Below are positions 37,867 to 48,993 of a DNA stretch of 64,000 nt, in pieces. Origin of the DNA: Geomicrobium sp. JCM 19039 (lineage in GTDB: Bacteria; Bacillota; Bacilli; Bacillales; Marinococcaceae); NCBI RefSeq assembly GCF_000698145.1, contig NZ_BAXB01000003.1:1-64000 (forward strand). Reading direction: 5' to 3'. The notes beneath the pieces were generated by a model, which worked only from the letters and a program-made list of their open reading frames with translations, was not told the DNA's origin and did not search any database. The translations under genes and the position numbers were made by a program. Position 1 is the stretch's first letter, and the number at the start of each line of letters is the position of its first letter.

Positions 37867-38301
37867 TTAGAATTGAACCGCCTGTTGTACTCGTTCCGCT
37901 AGGGCATGCATATCTTCGTCACTCATGTCGATCTTAGGATTTTCATTCCAGTTGGCATAGATTTCATCGTTTCCATAACGAGGAATGAGGTGCATGTGAA
38001 AATGAAACACAGATTGCGATGCTTTCTCACCGTTGTTGTTGACCAAGTTCATTCCTTCACATTGCAACGTACTTTTCATTGCGCGGGCAATGGCTGGGGC
38101 TTTACTTAGTAAATGAGCGGCTGTATCTTCTTGGAGTTCATAGATGTTCTCTTCATGATTTTTAGGGATAAGAAGTGTATGCCCTTTTGTCGCTTGACTA
38201 ATATCTAAAAACGCTAGGCAATGGTCGTCTTCATAAACCTTCATTGCTGGAATGTCACCATCGACAATCTTACAAAATATACAATCGTCTTTTTGTGCCA
38301 C
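37867..38301 (-). CDS. hit: HIT-family protein
   Basis: Histidine-triad nucleotide-binding hydrolase. 144 residues with CIFCKIVDGDIPA, a zinc-type Cys pair, LLIPKNHEENIYEL and the catalytic HFHMHLIPRY. GTG start at 38301 after ATGGAGGGATCATTTC. Divergent from ecsA, as in B. subtilis. Physiological substrate unknown. Confidence 0.95.
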   Translation of the reverse strand: MAQKDDCIFCKIVDGDIPAMKVYEDDHCLAFLDISQATKGHTLLIPKNHEENIYELQEDTAAHLLSKAPAIARAMKSTLQCEGMNLVNNNGEKASQSVFHFHMHLIPRYGNDEIYANWNENPKIDMSDEDMHALAERVQQAVQF

Positions 38302-38440
38302 GAAATGATCCCTCCATTACAGTTAATGATTCATATTCTATCAAATTCACGGAAAAAAACATACATGCAAGGCGAGAGTCGTTTTCATTTCTTAATTGAA
38401 AGGGTACAATAAGGGTAACGTTGTTTGTGGAGGTAGATGA

Positions 38441-39189
38441 ATGGCATCTTTACTAAAAATTGATAACCTCGCCGGTGGCTACAATGCAAATAAACCGGTC
38501 ATAAAAAACATTGATTTTACTGTTGAACCGGGTGAAATTGTTGGGCTAATTGGATTGAACGGGGCAGGGAAGAGTACGACGATTAAGCATATACTAGGAC
38601 TCTTGGAGCCAACTTCAGGTGAGATTCGCGTGAATAACCAAACGATTCGTGAAGATGTGGATACATACCGAAGAGCGATGAGTTTTATCCCTGAGACGCT
38701 ATTCTATATGATGAATTAACGTTATGGGAGCATTTACGCTTAACGGCAATGGCTTATGATCTGGAAGGTTCCGATTGGGAAGAACGAGCTGAAGGTTTAC
38801 TGGAACTCTATCGGATGAAGAAGATGAAGCACTGGTTTCCGAGTCACTTCTCTAAAGGGATGAGACAAAAAGTCATGATTATGTGTGCGTTTCTCGTGCA
38901 GCCAAAACTTTACGTCGTTGATGAGCCGTTTTTAGGATTAGATCCTGTTGGTATTCAATCGTTGCTCGATCAGATGATTCGTATGAAAAGTGAGGGCGCG
39001 GGTATTCTGATGTCTACGCATATTCTTTCAACTGCTGAGAAATATTGTGACCGATTCGTCATGTTGCACGACGGAACGATTTATATGCAAGGGACACTTG
39101 AGGAATTACGTGCGCGAAGTGGTCAGCCAAAAGCGGATTTGGACGAGATCTATGTAAACATGACAAAGGAAAATGACAATGAATATTGA
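38441..39189 (+). CDS. ecsA: ABC transporter ATPase EcsA (frameshifted)
   Basis: ATP-binding subunit of the Ecs transporter, which influences protein secretion, competence and intramembrane proteolysis in B. subtilis. Walker A GLNGAGKST, signature region HFSKGMRQK, Walker B LYVVDEPFLGLDP and H-loop STHIL are present. The frame breaks at 38699: restoring one C (ACGCCTATTC) gives FIPETPILYDELTLWEHL, as in EcsA. Repaired length about 249 residues. ATG 38441 after GGAGGTAGATGA. Overlaps ecsB. Confidence 0.9.
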
Positions 39190-40404
39190 GCAGCTGTTTT
39201 CCGATCGTAGACAGGCGTTTTGGAATGTAAGCATCCGCTATATTCGACTTATGGCGAACAGTGGGTTAATGGCAGCTGTCCTTGCGCTTATCCTTATTAT
39301 AGGGCTGTATTATCAAAATTTCTTAGATTGGCTACCGCAAGACTTCCCGGTTTTGCTCGTACTAACGGTTTTATTCGCCTATATGCTAACAAGAAGCCCG
39401 ATTCGAACGTTCTTTCAGTCTGGTGATCTTGTCTATCTGCTGCCTCTTGAAGCAAAGCTCGACCGCTACACGAGGCAAGCACAAGTGTATAGCTGGACCA
39501 TTCAAAGTGCTGTATTCGTATTTGTTCTGTTCTTATTAGGGCCGTTATATATTGACCGCTTGAGTCCTGAGTTTAGTCATCTTTTAATGACGATCGCTGT
39601 CTTTCTTGTAGCGAAGGCGTGGAACATTCAAGCGCAGTGGCAGAATTACGAAGCCAATACGTTGCAAACCAATGGAAACTAAAGTGGTTGCGGTTTCTAA
39701 TAAACCTAGTCTTTGCGCTGTTTGTTTTGATGGTAGAGCCTCTCTTTGTGTTAGTTCTTTTGTTGTTGATGGGATTCTTGCTTGCCTTTTACTATCGGCC
39801 AAAGATGAAAAACCATCAATTAAAATGGGATCAACTCATTGAATTAGAAGAGCAGACGTTAAATTCTTTTTATCGCTTTGCTAATGCATTTACCGATGTC
39901 CCTCACCTGAAGTCACGGGTAAGAAAGCGGAGTATGTTGGCAAACCAGTGGGAGCGTTTGCACAATAAAAGTTCGAATACGTACGTTTATTTATACGGGA
40001 AGACGTTTGCGCGCTCAGGTGATTACTTTGGAATTTTTGTGAGGTTGGCAATTGTTGGCGCATTGCTTGTTTATGCAACACCTGGAGAGTGGCAATGGTT
40101 AGCCGTTGCAATTTCTGTACTTTTTACGTATATCACCGGATCTCAACTCGTAACGATATATTATCACCATCGTACGATTGTATGGCCAGATCTATATCCT
40201 GTTCATCAACACGTTCGGGAGCAATCGGTTCAGTCATTTGTGCGAACGTTAATGGCTGCTCAAATATTTTGGCTCACGCTCATTACAGGTATTACTTCGA
40301 TGAGCGTTGCTTATGCGATGATGGCATTGTTTTTAGGGCTTTTACTTGTCATCTTTTATGCACAAGTGCAAGTCCCGAAACTGTTTCGGTCAACAGCAAG
40401 CTAA
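39179..40404 (+). CDS. ecsB: Ecs transporter membrane subunit EcsB (frameshifted)
   Basis: Polytopic membrane partner of EcsA. About eight hydrophobic segments in pairs separated by basic loops; Asn/Gln-poor and Leu-rich. The frame breaks at 39643: restoring one G (CAGGAATTACG) joins AWNIQAQWQ to ELRSQYVANQW. Repaired length about 408 residues, as expected. ATG 39179 is 9 bases after AAAGGAAA; ATG 39173 is an alternative. The 3' end runs into ecsC after 24 bases. Confidence 0.87.
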
Positions 40405-40428
40405 TTTCTTCGCAAAAGGGGAGTTGTT

Positions 40429-41166
40429 ATGCGATCCTACGAAGCTGAGGTTAGAGACTCGCTCGATGATTGGAAACGTAAGATCACAAGAAACCCAACG
40501 ATGGTAAAGACGTGGACGAAATCAGCACAAAGCCGGTTAAACAGTTATATTCCTGATAAGGTGCACCAAACGATTGGCGGGGCCGTCAGGCAGATGATTG
40601 AAACGACATTAAATGGCTCGCGGTATATGACGAAGAATGCACCCGTGCAAGGTGAATCGTTAGAAGAACGAGAGAAGCGTGTAGACCGCGCGATTGTCTC
40701 TTATAAACGCACAGCTAGTTTAGAAGGAGCAGGTACTGGAGCGGGGGGCATTTTACTCGGAATGAGTGATTTTCCGATGCTTCTAGCCATTAAAATGCGG
40801 TACTTGTTTACTACAGCGACGCTGTACGGATATGAGCCAAACTCTTTGGAGGAACGGTTGTTTTTGCTTCACATTTTTCAGATGGCGTTTTCGAGTAGTC
40901 ATGCCCAGCATGAAACGTTAGCGAGGATCGAGCGTTGGGATGAGTTTCTCGCTGAGTTTGGTGACGACTTAACGACAGAAAGAGCGATCGATTGGGTCAC
41001 ATTTCAGTTGGAGTATCGTGATTTTATCGACGTACCAAAAACGTTGCAACTTATCCCTGGCTTCGGCTTGTTTGTCGGGGCAACCATCAATTATCAGTTG
41101 CTCGAATTGCTCGGTCAAACAGCTAAGCAGTGTTATCGCGTTCGTTGGTTCAAAGAAGAAGCATAG
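40429..41166 (+). CDS. ecsC: EcsC-family protein
   Basis: 245 residues, last gene of the ecs operon. EcsC family features: basic N-terminus, a Gly-rich stretch (EGAGTGAGGILLGMSDFPMLLAIKMRYLF) that starts an amphipathic or membrane-associated region, and a C-terminal GFGLFVGATINYQLLELLGQTAKQCYR. Function unknown. ATG 40429 after AAAAGGGGAG. Its stop codon is inside the palindrome shared with yhaA. Confidence 0.9.
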   Translation: MRSYEAEVRDSLDDWKRKITRNPTMVKTWTKSAQSRLNSYIPDKVHQTIGGAVRQMIETTLNGSRYMTKNAPVQGESLEEREKRVDRAIVSYKRTASLEGAGTGAGGILLGMSDFPMLLAIKMRYLFTTATLYGYEPNSLEERLFLLHIFQMAFSSSHAQHETLARIERWDEFLAEFGDDLTTERAIDWVTFQLEYRDFIDVPKTLQLIPGFGLFVGATINYQLLELLGQTAKQCYRVRWFKEEA

Positions 41167-41187
41167 TCCTCGTCGAGGACTATGCTT
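41159..41187. terminator. Bidirectional terminator containing both ecsC and yhaA stop codons
   Basis: Arms AAGCATAGTCCTCG (41159-41172) and CGAGGACTATGCTT (41174-41187) separated by a single T. The ecsC TAG (41164-41166) is in the left arm and the yhaA TAG (41180-41182, minus) in the right arm, so each gene's last codons are part of the hairpin. Confidence 0.85.
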
Positions 41188-42361
41188 GTTTATAATAATC
41201 AATCGTTACTTTGCCGAGTGTTTTTGCTGCGTGGAGCATCGCCCGTTCATCAAAGTCAAAGTTTGGATGGTGGTGTGGGTAATTCACCTCTCGTTCACCG
41301 AAGGCCGCCCCTGTAAAAAAGAAAGTACCTTTTATTTCGTTTAAGTAGTGGGAGAAGTCTTCTCCTGCGAGAAGTGCCTCGCGTTCATGGACGCCAGTAA
41401 GCCCAGGTACTTCTTGGGCTACACGGGCGAGGTATTCATTTTCGGTTTGATGATTGACAACAGCAGGGTATCCGCGGAAATATTGATAATCCACTTCAGC
41501 CCCTCCGGCTTTCGCAGTATGAACGGCAATTTCTTCGATGTCTCGTTCAATCTGGTTTCTTACATCTTCATTAAAAGTCCGGACCGTCCCGATTAACTTT
41601 GCATGATCAGCGATCACATTATATGCATTCTCAGCAACAAAACTACCGATGGAAACAACGGCAGAGTCAAGCGGATTTACTCGTCTTGCCACGATCGTTT
41701 GCAAATTGGACACAATCTGTGTACCAATCACAACCGCATCTTTCGTTGTATGAGGTAAAGCACCGTGCCCGCCTTTCCCTTGGACATGAATGGAGAAGTG
41801 GTCCGAGGCAGCCATAAATGGTCCTGAGCAATGTTGGATCGTTCCTAAAGGGTCTTGAGACCATAAATGCGTGCCAAAAATGACGTCGACGCCGTCAATT
41901 GCACCGTCCTGAATCATTGGAAGAGCGCCGCCAGGCGCTTTTTCTTCGGCGTGTTGATGTATGAAAACAACGGTCCCATTTATTTCGGCTTGAATGTGTT
42001 TGAGTGCTTTTGCAAGGACGAGCAGGGTGGCTGTATGCCCGTCATGTCCACATGCGTGCATCACACCGTTCACTGTTGATTTATAGTCAACCTCTTTTTC
42101 ATCTTGGATTGGCAGCGCATCAAAGTCAGCGCGTAAGGCCACTGTTGGACCTGGCTTGCCGCCGGTCATTGTTGCAACGACCCCGTTACCTCCAACATTT
42201 CTTCTAACCTCATTTCCGAGACTTTCGTGGTACTCGGCAATATAAGCAGATGTATGAACTTCTTGAAAAGATAGTTCGGGATTTTTGTGCAAATGCCTAC
42301 GAATCTCTACCATCTCTTCATAAGATTGCTCGAGAAAATTATAAAGCTTTTCCTCCATCAT
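41180..42361 (-). CDS. yhaA: M20-family amidohydrolase YhaA
   Basis: Zinc-dependent aminoacylase/carboxypeptidase-like enzyme (IAA-amino acid hydrolase type). 393 residues: RHLHKNPELSFQE, LRADFDALPIQDE, HACGHDGHTATLL, IHQHAEEKAPGGALPMI, the dimerisation domain, and a C-terminal AGEDFSHYL with the last metal ligand. ATG 42361 after GGGAGGCGAA on the minus strand. Substrate unknown. Position after ecsC matches B. subtilis yhaA. Confidence 0.92.
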   Translation of the reverse strand: MMEEKLYNFLEQSYEEMVEIRRHLHKNPELSFQEVHTSAYIAEYHESLGNEVRRNVGGNGVVATMTGGKPGPTVALRADFDALPIQDEKEVDYKSTVNGVMHACGHDGHTATLLVLAKALKHIQAEINGTVVFIHQHAEEKAPGGALPMIQDGAIDGVDVIFGTHLWSQDPLGTIQHCSGPFMAASDHFSIHVQGKGGHGALPHTTKDAVVIGTQIVSNLQTIVARRVNPLDSAVVSIGSFVAENAYNVIADHAKLIGTVRTFNEDVRNQIERDIEEIAVHTAKAGGAEVDYQYFRGYPAVVNHQTENEYLARVAQEVPGLTGVHEREALLAGEDFSHYLNEIKGTFFFTGAAFGEREVNYPHHHPNFDFDERAMLHAAKTLGKVTIDYYKQA

Positions 42362-42624
42362 TTCGCCTCCCTTAACATATTTTTCTATTGTATCATATTA
42401 AGAGACGATCCTTTGCCTGTGAAACTTTTTTCCGTGGATGTCGTAGAAAAGAGTAGGCAATTCTTTGTGTAACGGATCGAATGCAAGCGAATGATAGAGA
42501 AAATCTTGTGCACTTTACATGATTTTTGGTTTTTATTGTATGATAAGGAATAAACATTACGCCGCTGGATCATGTGACTGTGCGATGACAACTGTGCTTC
42601 CCTCGAGCACTGGAGGCAAATTAA

Positions 42625-44784
42625 ATGAAACCAAAACGAATGAATCGACCGGTCTTTATAAGTATAGTTATGGTGCTATCGACACTTGTCGTTGCGGTTG
42701 GAGGATATGCAGCCGCGCTCATTACCGGCAGCATCCTTACCGATGAGGATCAACTTAATTTCGCAGAAACGTCAACCGTTGTTGATGAAGAAGGAGAAGT
42801 ATTGGCGAGATTGTTTTTTGAAGATCGCTCGAATATTTCAATAGATGAAATCCCAGAACACGTGCAACAGTCGTTTATTGCTGTTGAGGATCACCGTTTT
42901 CATGAGCACCAAGGCGTAGACTTTATTGCCATTGGCCGTGCATTATATCGTGATATTCTTGCGGGTGCTGCTGTTGAGGGCGGAAGTACGATTACCCAGC
43001 AGCTTGCGAAAAACGTTTACCTAGAAAACGACAAGACACTTTTGCGTAAAACAAAAGAAGTGTTGATTAGCATGAACTTAGAGCGGAACTTTAGTAAAGA
43101 CACACTTTTAGAAATGTACTTGAATCAAATTTATTTTGGGCATGGTGTGTACGGTATTGAACGAGCATCAGAACTGTATTTTGACAAAAGCGCAAAAGAT
43201 TTAACGGTTGCTGAAGGAGCGTTACTTGCAGCGATCCCGAAAGCGCCGTATCACTATTCTCCTGCGTCTGACATTGAACGAGCCGAGAAGCGTCGGGGTA
43301 CGGTGTTAGCATTAATGGAACGGCACGGATTTATTAATGAAGAAACGATGACTGGAGCAATGAATACCCCCATTTCATCAGATGTGCACACGGAGCCAGA
43401 AATGGATGCTTCTTTTTATACGTATGTAGATATGATGATTCAAGAAGGAATTGAAAAGCACGGCATTTCAGAGCAACAATTCTTCACCGGCGGGTATACG
43501 ATTGAAGTGCCTATCCATCACGAATTGCAAAACACAGCATACAGTGAAATGGAAAACAATGAGCACTTTCCTGATGAGAGCACAGGCGTCCAAGCCGCTT
43601 ATGTGATGCTAGATAACAAAACGGGTGCAGTGAAAGCCGTTCAAGGGGGAAGGGATTACGTGAGAAAAGGATTGAACCGCGTAAATATCCCAAGACAGCC
43701 TGGGTCTGCGTTTAAGCCACTATCAGTTTACGCACCTGCCCTTGAGAGTGGTCAGTACAAACCGTACTCACTTTTAAAAGACGAGCTTTTAGAATACGGT
43801 GATTACGAACCGAGCAATGTGAACGATGTATACCAAGGTTCGATTACGATGCGCGATGCGATTATCCAATCAACAAATACGAGTGCTGTGTGGCTCCTAA
43901 ATGAACTAGGAACAGCAAAGGGGATTGAATGGGCAAATGAGGCAGTGCCGGAATTCCAAGATGACGGTCTCTCGGTCGCGCTTGGGGGGATGTCTGAAGG
44001 TGTGTCTCCATTGCACATGGCATCAGCGTATACAGCTTTCGCGAATGGCGGGATAAAATCTGAACCGTATTTTATAAACTCGGTTAAAGCGTCAAATGGT
44101 GAATCGATTGTCGAGGCAGAAATAGATCAGTCCCAGCTCTTATCTGAACAAAATGCATGGTATATGACGAGAATGCTCGAAAGTGCGGTGAAAGAAGGAA
44201 CGGCACAGCCTGGCAATACAGATCATGCGTTGGCAGGAAAAACGGGAACGACTAATTTTGAGGGAGTAGACGGTGGGAATCGAGATGCTTGGTTTGTAGG
44301 GTACACACCGCAGTATACTGGGGCAATGTGGATGGGCTATGACTCGACGACTGAAGAACAGTACCTACAAGGTGGGAGTGCCTACCCTACACAATTGTTC
44401 AAATCGATTTTAAATTCCGTTCCTGTCACCGAGCAAGGAGTGGCCTTCCATAAACCTGAAGGTGTTTCAGAATTAGAATCACCTGTCCAATTTGCGGCAA
44501 TTGAAGACTTGGATGCCGCTCTCACACTCCAAGGCGAAGGGTTTTTAAATGTGAAACTAAATTGGACAGCGGCAGAAGACGATCGGCTCGTGTATAACAT
44601 CTATGAAGTGAAAGATGGAGAAGCGAGTAAAGTGGGTGAAGTAGAAGGAGAAGGGTCGTATACTGTAAACCGAGCGAATATGTTTTCGTTAGGTGACTAT
44701 ATGGTTGTCCCTTTTAATCCACAAACAGGCCAAGAAGGAGAACCGTCCAATGTTGCTGATGTGAGCGTGATGTCCATCTTCTAA
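42625..44784 (+). CDS. pbpF: Class A penicillin-binding protein PbpF
   Basis: Bifunctional peptidoglycan synthase. 719 residues: N-terminal membrane anchor (about 9-35), glycosyltransferase (GT51) with Glu88 in VEDHRFHEH and GGSTITQQLAKN, and transpeptidase with Ser361 in PGSAFKP, STNTSA and Lys539 in AGKTGTTN. A C-terminal fibronectin-like extension (LKLNWTAAEDDRLVYNIYEV-like, from about 640) follows. ATG 42625 after CACTGGAGGC. PbpF is made in the forespore in B. subtilis and helps spore wall synthesis; the adjacency yhaA-pbpF-hemEHY is conserved apart from an inserted chemoreceptor. Confidence 0.93.
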   Translation: MKPKRMNRPVFISIVMVLSTLVVAVGGYAAALITGSILTDEDQLNFAETSTVVDEEGEVLARLFFEDRSNISIDEIPEHVQQSFIAVEDHRFHEHQGVDFIAIGRALYRDILAGAAVEGGSTITQQLAKNVYLENDKTLLRKTKEVLISMNLERNFSKDTLLEMYLNQIYFGHGVYGIERASELYFDKSAKDLTVAEGALLAAIPKAPYHYSPASDIERAEKRRGTVLALMERHGFINEETMTGAMNTPISSDVHTEPEMDASFYTYVDMMIQEGIEKHGISEQQFFTGGYTIEVPIHHELQNTAYSEMENNEHFPDESTGVQAAYVMLDNKTGAVKAVQGGRDYVRKGLNRVNIPRQPGSAFKPLSVYAPALESGQYKPYSLLKDELLEYGDYEPSNVNDVYQGSITMRDAIIQSTNTSAVWLLNELGTAKGIEWANEAVPEFQDDGLSVALGGMSEGVSPLHMASAYTAFANGGIKSEPYFINSVKASNGESIVEAEIDQSQLLSEQNAWYMTRMLESAVKEGTAQPGNTDHALAGKTGTTNFEGVDGGNRDAWFVGYTPQYTGAMWMGYDSTTEEQYLQGGSAYPTQLFKSILNSVPVTEQGVAFHKPEGVSELESPVQFAAIEDLDAALTLQGEGFLNVKLNWTAAEDDRLVYNIYEVKDGEASKVGEVEGEGSYTVNRANMFSLGDYMVVPFNPQTGQEGEPSNVADVSVMSIF

Positions 44785-44903
44785 GCGTCGCTAAGCTCAT
44801 GTAGTAAGGACGCACAAAAGCGCACGATGACCATTAACATAAGCTCGCTATTATTATGAGGAGCAACAAGCACCCATTTTAAAGCGAGTTTGTGCTAAGC
44901 AAA

Positions 44904-44949
44904 ACAAACACCCCGAAGTTCCTGTCAAAGAGGACTTCGGGGTGTTTGT
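44904..44949. terminator. Bidirectional terminator between pbpF and the chemoreceptor gene
   Basis: ACAAACACCCCGAAGTTCCT and AGGACTTCGGGGTGTTTGT around GTCAAAG: a long, nearly perfect stem. Confidence 0.88.
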
Positions 44950-45009
44950 ATTAGGCCTCATCTAACGTTGCCTATTCTCTGTGAGGCTACACTTATGATC
45001 GGATTGATA

Positions 45010-46695
45010 TTACAATTTGAATCGGGACATTCTTTGGTCCAAGTCGTTCGCAATTTCAGCGAGTTCGCCAGCGGCGTCACTGATGGAATCCATTGTAGCG
45101 ACTTGTTCTTCCACCGTTGCAGCAATAGACGCAGTGTTCGTTGTTGCTTGCGTAGATGTGCTTTGAACGGCACCTAAGTTGTCCTTAATATGATTGCTAT
45201 TTGTTGTCACTCGTTTGACGAGCTCGTCAATCGTTTCCGATTTTTCTGTAACAGCGCGAAACGCTTCAAGAATGAGCTGATACGTCTTCATCATTTCGGT
45301 GAGCATGTGCTCGCCTTTGGAGATGAGTTGCGTGCTTTCTTTCGATTGTTCCACAGATTGCTGTATGCTGGACGTCATATTCGAAATTGTTTCAGTAATA
45401 GAGGCAGCCGCATTCTCACTTTCGGCAGCGAGCTTTCTTACTTCATCGGCAACAACACCGAAGCCTTTTCCTGCTTTTCCAGCACGTGCGGCTTCGATGT
45501 TCGCGTTGAGCGCAAGTAAACTCGTTTGTCCAGAAATATCTTTAATGACCGTAATTACGTGTTCAATTTCTTTAGAAGCCTCTCCGAGCAAATGAATGGT
45601 GGAAGCCGTCGTTTCATTTTGGGTACGTATCTCTTGCATGCCTTTCAGTGACTGGTCCAATCGTTTTTGACCATTGGCTGCATGCGCATTTGACTGTTCA
45701 CTTTGGGAAACAATGTCTTGTACTGCAGCATAAACATCCTCTAGCTCGCTGTCCATCGTTTGAAAAGTCTTGTTTGATTGATTAATTGATGAATTTAACG
45801 TGCTTTGTATGTCTGCGATTTCCTGCACAGACCCGGACACTTCTTCAGCACCAGCATTCACTTCTTCAGAAGATGCGACGAGTTCTTCTGACGAGGCAGC
45901 GATCGATTGACTTGCGTTAGACATTTCTGTCATAATCGTGCGCAATTGTTCGGTCATTGTATTGATTTCCTGCGACAACGCTGACAGTTCATCATTTCCA
46001 TTAACATCTAAAGGTTCGGTATGCAACTGGCCTGCAGCCACTTTTTTTGCGGTTTTGGAGATTTGTTGGATTTGTTGTTGGATTCTTCTTGAGAACAAAA
46101 TGAATAAAACAGAGCCAATTACTGATGCACCGATGGCAATGATGATACTCAGTAAAATTGCTTGCCCCATCGCGGCTTCCATATTTTCATTTGCAGATTC
46201 CGCATACCCTAAGAAATAACTTTCCAACTGTGCAGAGAGTTCCCGTAGCTCTGCATTAATAAATTCAAAGCCTTGGAGCGTTTGATCACCAGGGACGACT
46301 TCCATCGTTACATATTGGCCAACTCTTGAATCAAACATCTCGTTAAAGAAATGAAAACGTTCTAACGCATTTGTCGTTTCCTCATCAGAGATTTGTGTAT
46401 TCAATTCGGCAAGCAGTGTCGTCATACGCTCGTCAATTTGCTCATATTGTGAGAAGTCTGGGTCATCTTGCAACCGTAAGTCTGAAACAAAGATATATTT
46501 TTGTTGAAATGTGGAAGATGTTTCTTGCGCTTTTAGGGCGTATGTATTCCAATGTTGCATCTCTTCAGCTTGTGTTTGGATATGACTCAATAAGAAGTAA
46601 ATCAACACAAATCCAATAAGAAAGCAGAAGATAATAAAAGATAAAGACAATAGCATTTTTGAACGAATGGTTGAAAAGCGAGATTTCACATCCAT
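45010..46695 (-). CDS. Methyl-accepting chemotaxis protein
   Basis: 561 residues: N-terminal membrane helix (about 13-35), a four-helix-bundle-like external sensor domain (about 36-170), second membrane helix (about 175-200), HAMP, and a long cytoplasmic signalling domain with the hairpin tip motif [51 protein letters not shown] 46695 after GGAGGAGAAAAC on the minus strand. Ligand unknown. Its place between pbpF and hemE differs from B. subtilis and suggests insertion. No che genes are next to it. Confidence 0.9.
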   Translation of the reverse strand: MDVKSRFSTIRSKMLLSLSFIIFCFLIGFVLIYFLLSHIQTQAEEMQHWNTYALKAQETSSTFQQKYIFVSDLRLQDDPDFSQYEQIDERMTTLLAELNTQISDEETTNALERFHFFNEMFDSRVGQYVTMEVVPGDQTLQGFEFINAELRELSAQLESYFLGYAESANENMEAAMGQAILLSIIIAIGASVIGSVLFILFSRRIQQQIQQISKTAKKVAAGQLHTEPLDVNGNDELSALSQEINTMTEQLRTIMTEMSNASQSIAASSEELVASSEEVNAGAEEVSGSVQEIADIQSTLNSSINQSNKTFQTMDSELEDVYAAVQDIVSQSEQSNAHAANGQKRLDQSLKGMQEIRTQNETTASTIHLLGEASKEIEHVITVIKDISGQTSLLALNANIEAARAGKAGKGFGVVADEVRKLAAESENAAASITETISNMTSSIQQSVEQSKESTQLISKGEHMLTEMMKTYQLILEAFRAVTEKSETIDELVKRVTTNSNHIKDNLGAVQSTSTQATTNTASIAATVEEQVATMDSISDAAGELAEIANDLDQRMSRFKL

Positions 46696-46764
46696 GTTTT
46701 CTCCTCCTAGCAATAGTTCTACGATTTTATGAACGTTTCCCAAAGATTCTACACAAGACAACAT

Positions 46765-47030
46765 AATTTCTATATGGTAGATAAGGGTAGAGTTCTAAGG
46801 TACGACGCACAAGACGCGTATCGTTTGGTGCACATTTTGAGAAAAATTGGGTATGCTACCAAAGACACGTATACATAAGTGCTATTTATAGTATCGACGC
46901 TTTACATGATGTTTGAAGAGGGCGTTTCAAAAGACCTGGAAAGTTATCTTGTGATAGGATAAGTTTGGTACCTACAAGTGTGGCGTGATAAAGTCACATA
47001 CGTATTATGGATATAGAGGAGTGTATAGTT
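46765..47030. other. Intergenic region upstream of hemE
   Basis: 266 bases between divergent genes. It must hold promoters for both, but I cannot name convincing -35/-10 pairs. A loose palindrome (TTATCTTGTGATAGGATAA) lies near 46945; it does not match the PerR or Fur box. Confidence 0.3.
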
Positions 47031-48068
47031 GTGGCGAATTTTAATGATCGGCTGCTTCGTGCGGCAAAAGGCGAAGGTGAACGGACAAAGCCGGTATGGT
47101 ATATGAGACAAGCGGGACGCTCTCAGCCGGAGTATCGCGAAATTAAGAAAAAGTATTCATTATTTGGGATTACCCATGAGCCTGAGTTAGCAGCTTATGT
47201 CACTCGATTGCCAGTGGAACAGTACAATAACGACGCTGCTATCTTGTACAAAGACATTATGTCTCCCCTGCCAGCGATTGGTGTAGACGTAGAGATTAAA
47301 AGTGGAATCGGTCCGGTTATTCATAATCCGATTCAATCAACGAGTGACATTGAAAGGCTTGGGGAAATTGACCCAGAAAAAGATGTGCCGCACATCTTAG
47401 AAACCATTAAAATTCTGCGAAAACAATTGGATGTACCTTTGATTACCTTTGCTGGCGCACCATTTACGATGGCAAGCTATATGATTGAAGGTGGACCGTC
47501 GAAATCGTATGAAAACACAAAGGCGATGATGTACGGGAATCCAAAACAGTGGCAATTGCTTATGGACAAGCTAAGCGATATGACGATTACGTATGCTAAA
47601 GCGCAGATTGCTGCCGGCGCACAAGCTTTTCAGCTTTTTGACTCTTGGATTGGGTCCCTTAGTGCCGCAGATTATCGGACGTATGTGAAACCAACGATGA
47701 TGAAGATCTTTCGTGAGCTTAAGAAAGAAGGGATTCCACTCATCACGTTTGGTGTTGGGACAAGGCATCTGTTACAAGAATGGAACGACTTAGATGTGGA
47801 TGTCATTGGTCTTGATTGGCGCACATCAGTGACAGAAGCACGTGAAATGGGCATTACAAAAGCACTCCAAGGCAACTTGGATCCAGCCGTGCTTTTAGCT
47901 CCTTGGGAGACGATTGAAGAAAGAACGAGGAAGATACTTGATGAAGCCATGGACGATCCTGCCTACATTTTTAATTTAGGGCACGGAGTGACTCCGTCCA
48001 TATCTCCGGACACGCTAAAGCGTTTAACGCAATTTGTCCACGATTACAGCGGGGGGATTATAAAGTGA
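47031..48068 (+). CDS. hemE: Uroporphyrinogen decarboxylase
   Basis: Converts uroporphyrinogen III to coproporphyrinogen III. 345 residues. The N-terminal block [16 protein letters not shown] holds the substrate-binding Arg residues, and later [32 protein letters not shown] and NLGHGVTP follow. The GTG at 47031 lies after GAGGAGTGTATAGTT. Its stop overlaps hemH (GTGA), giving the operon hemE-hemH-hemY. Confidence 0.95.
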   Translation: MANFNDRLLRAAKGEGERTKPVWYMRQAGRSQPEYREIKKKYSLFGITHEPELAAYVTRLPVEQYNNDAAILYKDIMSPLPAIGVDVEIKSGIGPVIHNPIQSTSDIERLGEIDPEKDVPHILETIKILRKQLDVPLITFAGAPFTMASYMIEGGPSKSYENTKAMMYGNPKQWQLLMDKLSDMTITYAKAQIAAGAQAFQLFDSWIGSLSAADYRTYVKPTMMKIFRELKKEGIPLITFGVGTRHLLQEWNDLDVDVIGLDWRTSVTEAREMGITKALQGNLDPAVLLAPWETIEERTRKILDEAMDDPAYIFNLGHGVTPSISPDTLKRLTQFVHDYSGGIIK

Positions 48069-48993
48069 GCAAGAAAAAAGTCGGGATTTTAGTCATGGCA
48101 TATGGAACGCCGCGAAGCTTAGATGAAGTGGAATCTTATTACACACACATTCGTCGGGGAAGAAAGCCTTCAAAAGAGGCACTAGATGATCTGATCGATC
48201 GCTATAAAGCCATTGGAGGGGTGTCTCCTCTGGCAAAAATTACAAATGAGCAAATGCAAGCACTTGAAGACCGATTGAATGAACGTTCTACTACTGTCGA
48301 ATTCAAAGCGTATTTAGGCTTGAAGCATATTGACCCTTTTATTGAAGATGCTGTTGAGAATATGAAGGCAGATGGGATTGAAGAAGCCATTTCAATCGTA
48401 CTTGCGCCTCATTACTCAACGTTCAGCGTCAAATCATACAACGGCAGAGCCTTCAAAAGAGCGAAGAGATCGATGGACCCGTTATCCATGCAGTTGAGAG
48501 CTGGTATACAGAGCCGAAATTTATTAAATATTGGTCAGACGAACTTAGAGAGACGCTCGAAGATGTGAATCAAGACGACACCGTCGTCATTTTCTCAGCG
48601 CACAGTCTTCCAGAGAAAATCTTGACAGACAACGACCCGTACGTAGACCAATTAACAGAAACGAGTCGCCTCGTTGCCGAAGCGGCTAACGTGAAAAACT
48701 ATGAGATTGGTTGGCAAAGTGAGGGCAATACTGCGGACAAGTGGCTTGGACCTGACGTTCAAGACCTTACGCGTGATTTGTATAACAAATCAAAGTATCG
48801 AACCTTTGTTTACGTGCCGCTAGGATTTGTTGCGGATCATTTGGAAGTGCTCTTTGATAATGACTATGAATGTAAAGTTGTTACGGATGAGTTAGGAGTT
48901 CAGTATGAGCGACCACAAATGCCTAACACAAATGCTCTATTTATCGATGCGCTTGCAGATGCGGTGCTTAAACAGAGAGACTTGAGCCGTTAA
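48065..48993 (+). CDS. hemH: Coproporphyrin/ferrochelatase HemH (frameshifted)
   Basis: Inserts Fe2+ into coproporphyrin III in the Gram-positive (coproporphyrin-dependent) haem pathway. N-terminal [28 protein letters not shown] and the C-terminal [11 protein letters not shown] (metal/His region) and [19 protein letters not shown] blocks are clear. The frame breaks at 48466: restoring one G (GCGAAGGAGATCG) joins the halves as [19 protein letters not shown]; about 309 residues. Starts GTG 48065, overlapping hemE. Its stop directly abuts hemY. Confidence 0.9.

Noticed and set aside
46940-46965. PerR or Fur box before hemE
   Set aside because: The palindrome TTATCTTGTGATAGGATAA departs from both consensus sequences at several key positions.
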